Shown: positions 16,389-17,208 of the stretch, piece after piece
Position numbering within the stretch: the first letter of the stretch is position 1
Layout of the letters: each line of letters starts with the position of its first letter
Assembly: GCA_036509075.1 (NCBI GenBank)
Contig: DATCGG010000509.1
Location: 1-17,208, forward strand
Source of the DNA: JAJKIV01 sp036509075
Lineage (GTDB): Bacteria; Gemmatimonadota; Gemmatimonadetes; Gemmatimonadales; Gemmatimonadaceae
DNA: 17,208 nt
Direction of reading: 5' to 3'
Notes under the pieces: model-generated
Told to the model about the DNA's origin: nothing
What the model saw: only the letters and a program-made list of their open reading frames with translations
Databases searched by the model: none
Made by a program: the position numbers and the translations under genes

Positions 16389-16469
16389 GTCTCTAGCGCC
16401 TAACGCGCCTCGTCGTATGTTGGATGATGCGGCACCACCTCGAGCGAATCCGACTGACACGAGCTGATC

Positions 16470-16934
16470 GTGGCGACGCACGTCGTTCTCGTCCATCCCG
16501 AGATCCACTGGAACACCGGAAACGCGGGACGCACCTGCCTCGCTGCCGGTGCGACGTTGCATCTCATCGAGCCCCTTGGGTTCTCCCTTCGGGAGCGGGA
16601 GGTGAAGCGAGCCGGGCTGGACTACTGGGAATACGTCGACCTTCGCACCTGGAGGAGCTGGGAGGCGTTCGAGCACGAGCTCCCCGCGCTCGGCGATGCG
16701 TACTTCTTCTCCACGAAAGCCACTCGAGCGTTCTGGGACGCGCCGTTCGGTGCGTCGAACGACGTCGTGCTCGTGTTCGGGCGTGAGACCGGTGGATTGC
16801 CGCCGGAGCTTCACGAGCGTTACCGCGATCGCTTCGTGACGATGCCGATGCTCTCCTCGCGGGTAAGGTCGCTCAACCTGTCGACGAGCGTGGCGATCGC
16901 GCTCTACGAGGTGATGCGGCAGCGACGCGCGTAA
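16470..16934 (+). CDS. trmL: tRNA (cytidine/uridine-2'-O)-methyltransferase TrmL, SPOUT family
   Basis: Methylates the 2'-OH of wobble nucleotide 34 in tRNA-Leu isoacceptors using S-adenosylmethionine; cytoplasmic, acts as a dimer. The 154-aa product is full length and carries all three SpoU-class motifs: HPEIHWNTGNAGRTC (9-23, motif 1), FGRETGGLP (103-111, motif 2) and MPMLSSRVRSLNLSTSVAI (125-143, motif 3), which form the trefoil-knot SAM pocket. The GTG start directly precedes the conserved first strand (THVVLVHP); the ribosome site is weak (GAG at 16461). It stands alone, divergent from DUF305. The very similar TrmH-like class is less likely given the short length and the N-terminal motif. 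Confidence 0.95.
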   Translation: MATHVVLVHPEIHWNTGNAGRTCLAAGATLHLIEPLGFSLREREVKRAGLDYWEYVDLRTWRSWEAFEHELPALGDAYFFSTKATRAFWDAPFGASNDVVLVFGRETGGLPPELHERYRDRFVTMPMLSSRVRSLNLSTSVAIALYEVMRQRRA

Positions 16935-17112
16935 AATGGTGCCATCTCCGAAGTCGTTGGCGAGCAACGCGTTGATGCGGTGACATGCTGGTGAGGGGTG
17001 AGTGCTAGCCTGTTTGCGCGACTGGCGAGAGCAGAATCGACCACGCCGGCGCGCGCTACTACGACACACAGCGCTTCACTCATCCATTCAGTCGACGTCA
17101 CGAGGCACCAAT
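16935..17112 (+). other. Intergenic region upstream of a new gene
   Basis: The 178 bases between trmL and the next gene hold no coding frame I believe in. A weak CGTTG/CAACG hairpin near 16954 has no T-run and is not a convincing terminator. GAGG at 17102-17105 is the ribosome site for the following gene. A promoter is expected here but I cannot place it with confidence. Confidence 0.5.
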
Positions 17113-17208
17113 ATGACGCGCATCAATTTCGCCGCGATCCAGGGTACGCGGCGTACCATCCGTAGCGGATTTGCCGGAGTCGTCGCAGCGACCGCACTCA
17201 TCGGCACC
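17113..17208 (+). CDS. Start of an exported or membrane protein, cut by the window end
   Basis: Thirty-two codons from ATG 17113 to the window end, with GAGG seven bases upstream (17102-17105). The N-terminus (MTRINFAAIQ, then basic TRRTIRS, then a hydrophobic run GFAGVVAATALIG) looks like a signal peptide or first membrane anchor. Too short to identify the family. Confidence 0.6.
   Translation, partial: MTRINFAAIQGTRRTIRSGFAGVVAATALIGT

Larger units (their letters stand above)
261..16405. repeat. Dispersed 8-mer GCCTAACG / CGTTAGGC (about 19 copies)
   Basis: Exact 8-mers start at 261, 1094, 1679, 2814, 3780, 5124, 5959, 7171, 7963, 10549, 11239, 13434, 13737, 15332 and 16398. Four copies differ at the outer base (708, 3132, 8464, 11880), and CGTTAGAC occurs at 6733. 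Nine of the 7-mers read CCTAACG and ten read CGTTAGG on the plus strand, so there is no strand preference. With composition near 66% GC, fewer than one exact 8-mer would be expected in this length. The range given spans the first to the last copy. Confidence 0.85.

Noticed and set aside
16393..16421. Possible promoter for trmL with TATGTT at 16416-16421
   Set aside because: No acceptable -35 box at 16-18 bases upstream.
16980..17011. Possible promoter for the last gene (GTGACA at 16980, TAGCCT at 17006)
   Set aside because: Spacing of 20 bases and a poor -10 match.
16194..17069. Extension of DUF305 upstream across element 3 and antisense to trmL
   Set aside because: The frame stays open by chance; the signal peptide and ribosome site place the start at 16193 and the extension would overlap trmL.

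Overview
The window is GC-rich (roughly two thirds G+C by eye) and codes for envelope proteins of a Gram-negative-type cell: signal peptides, lipoproteins, a TonB-dependent receptor and a periplasm-facing peptidoglycan synthase. A SusC/SusD pair, a bacterial alpha-2-macroglobulin, an LVIVD-repeat lipoprotein and a DUF305 protein together in such a GC-rich genome fit Gemmatimonadota best. This is an inference from gene content; no rRNA or other phylogenetic marker is present.

Layout. (1) 1-8270, plus strand: an alpha-2-macroglobulin (start lies before the window) overlaps or closely precedes pbpC (PBP1C). This is the known defence/repair pairing in which A2M traps attacking proteases and PBP1C repairs the wall. 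A palindromic repeat sits at the junction and is read in frame as the first ~60 codons if pbpC starts at its upstream GTG. (2) 8342-8821, plus: a DinB-like protein, converging on a strong bidirectional terminator at 8880-8907. (3) 8936-13347, minus: a SusC-type TonB-dependent transducer and its SusD lipoprotein, coupled by a TGATG stop/start overlap. (4) 13593-16193, minus: a DUF305 lipoprotein followed by an LVIVD-repeat lipoprotein, 36 bp apart, probably one operon with its own promoter. (5) 16470-16934, plus: trmL, a tRNA wobble methyltransferase, divergent from DUF305. (6) 17113 to the end: the start of a new secreted or membrane protein.

Two layers of non-coding structure run across these genes. 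The first is a short word, CCTAACG/CGTTAGG (15 of 19 copies are the full GCCTAACG/CGTTAGGC), found about every 0.9 kb on both strands inside and between unrelated genes. By eye it accounts for five of the six in-frame TTA codons I found. It behaves like a genome-wide signal such as a DNA-uptake sequence. The second is a family of palindromic elements (5760-5923, 13444-13590, 16260-16388, plus a one-sided array at 8825-8859). Their arms are tandem arrays of 7-nt units; the unit differs between elements but is shared, in complement, by the two arms of one element. Two of them have homologous hairpin cores in opposite orientation. No tRNA, rRNA, CRISPR array, transposase or phage gene was seen.
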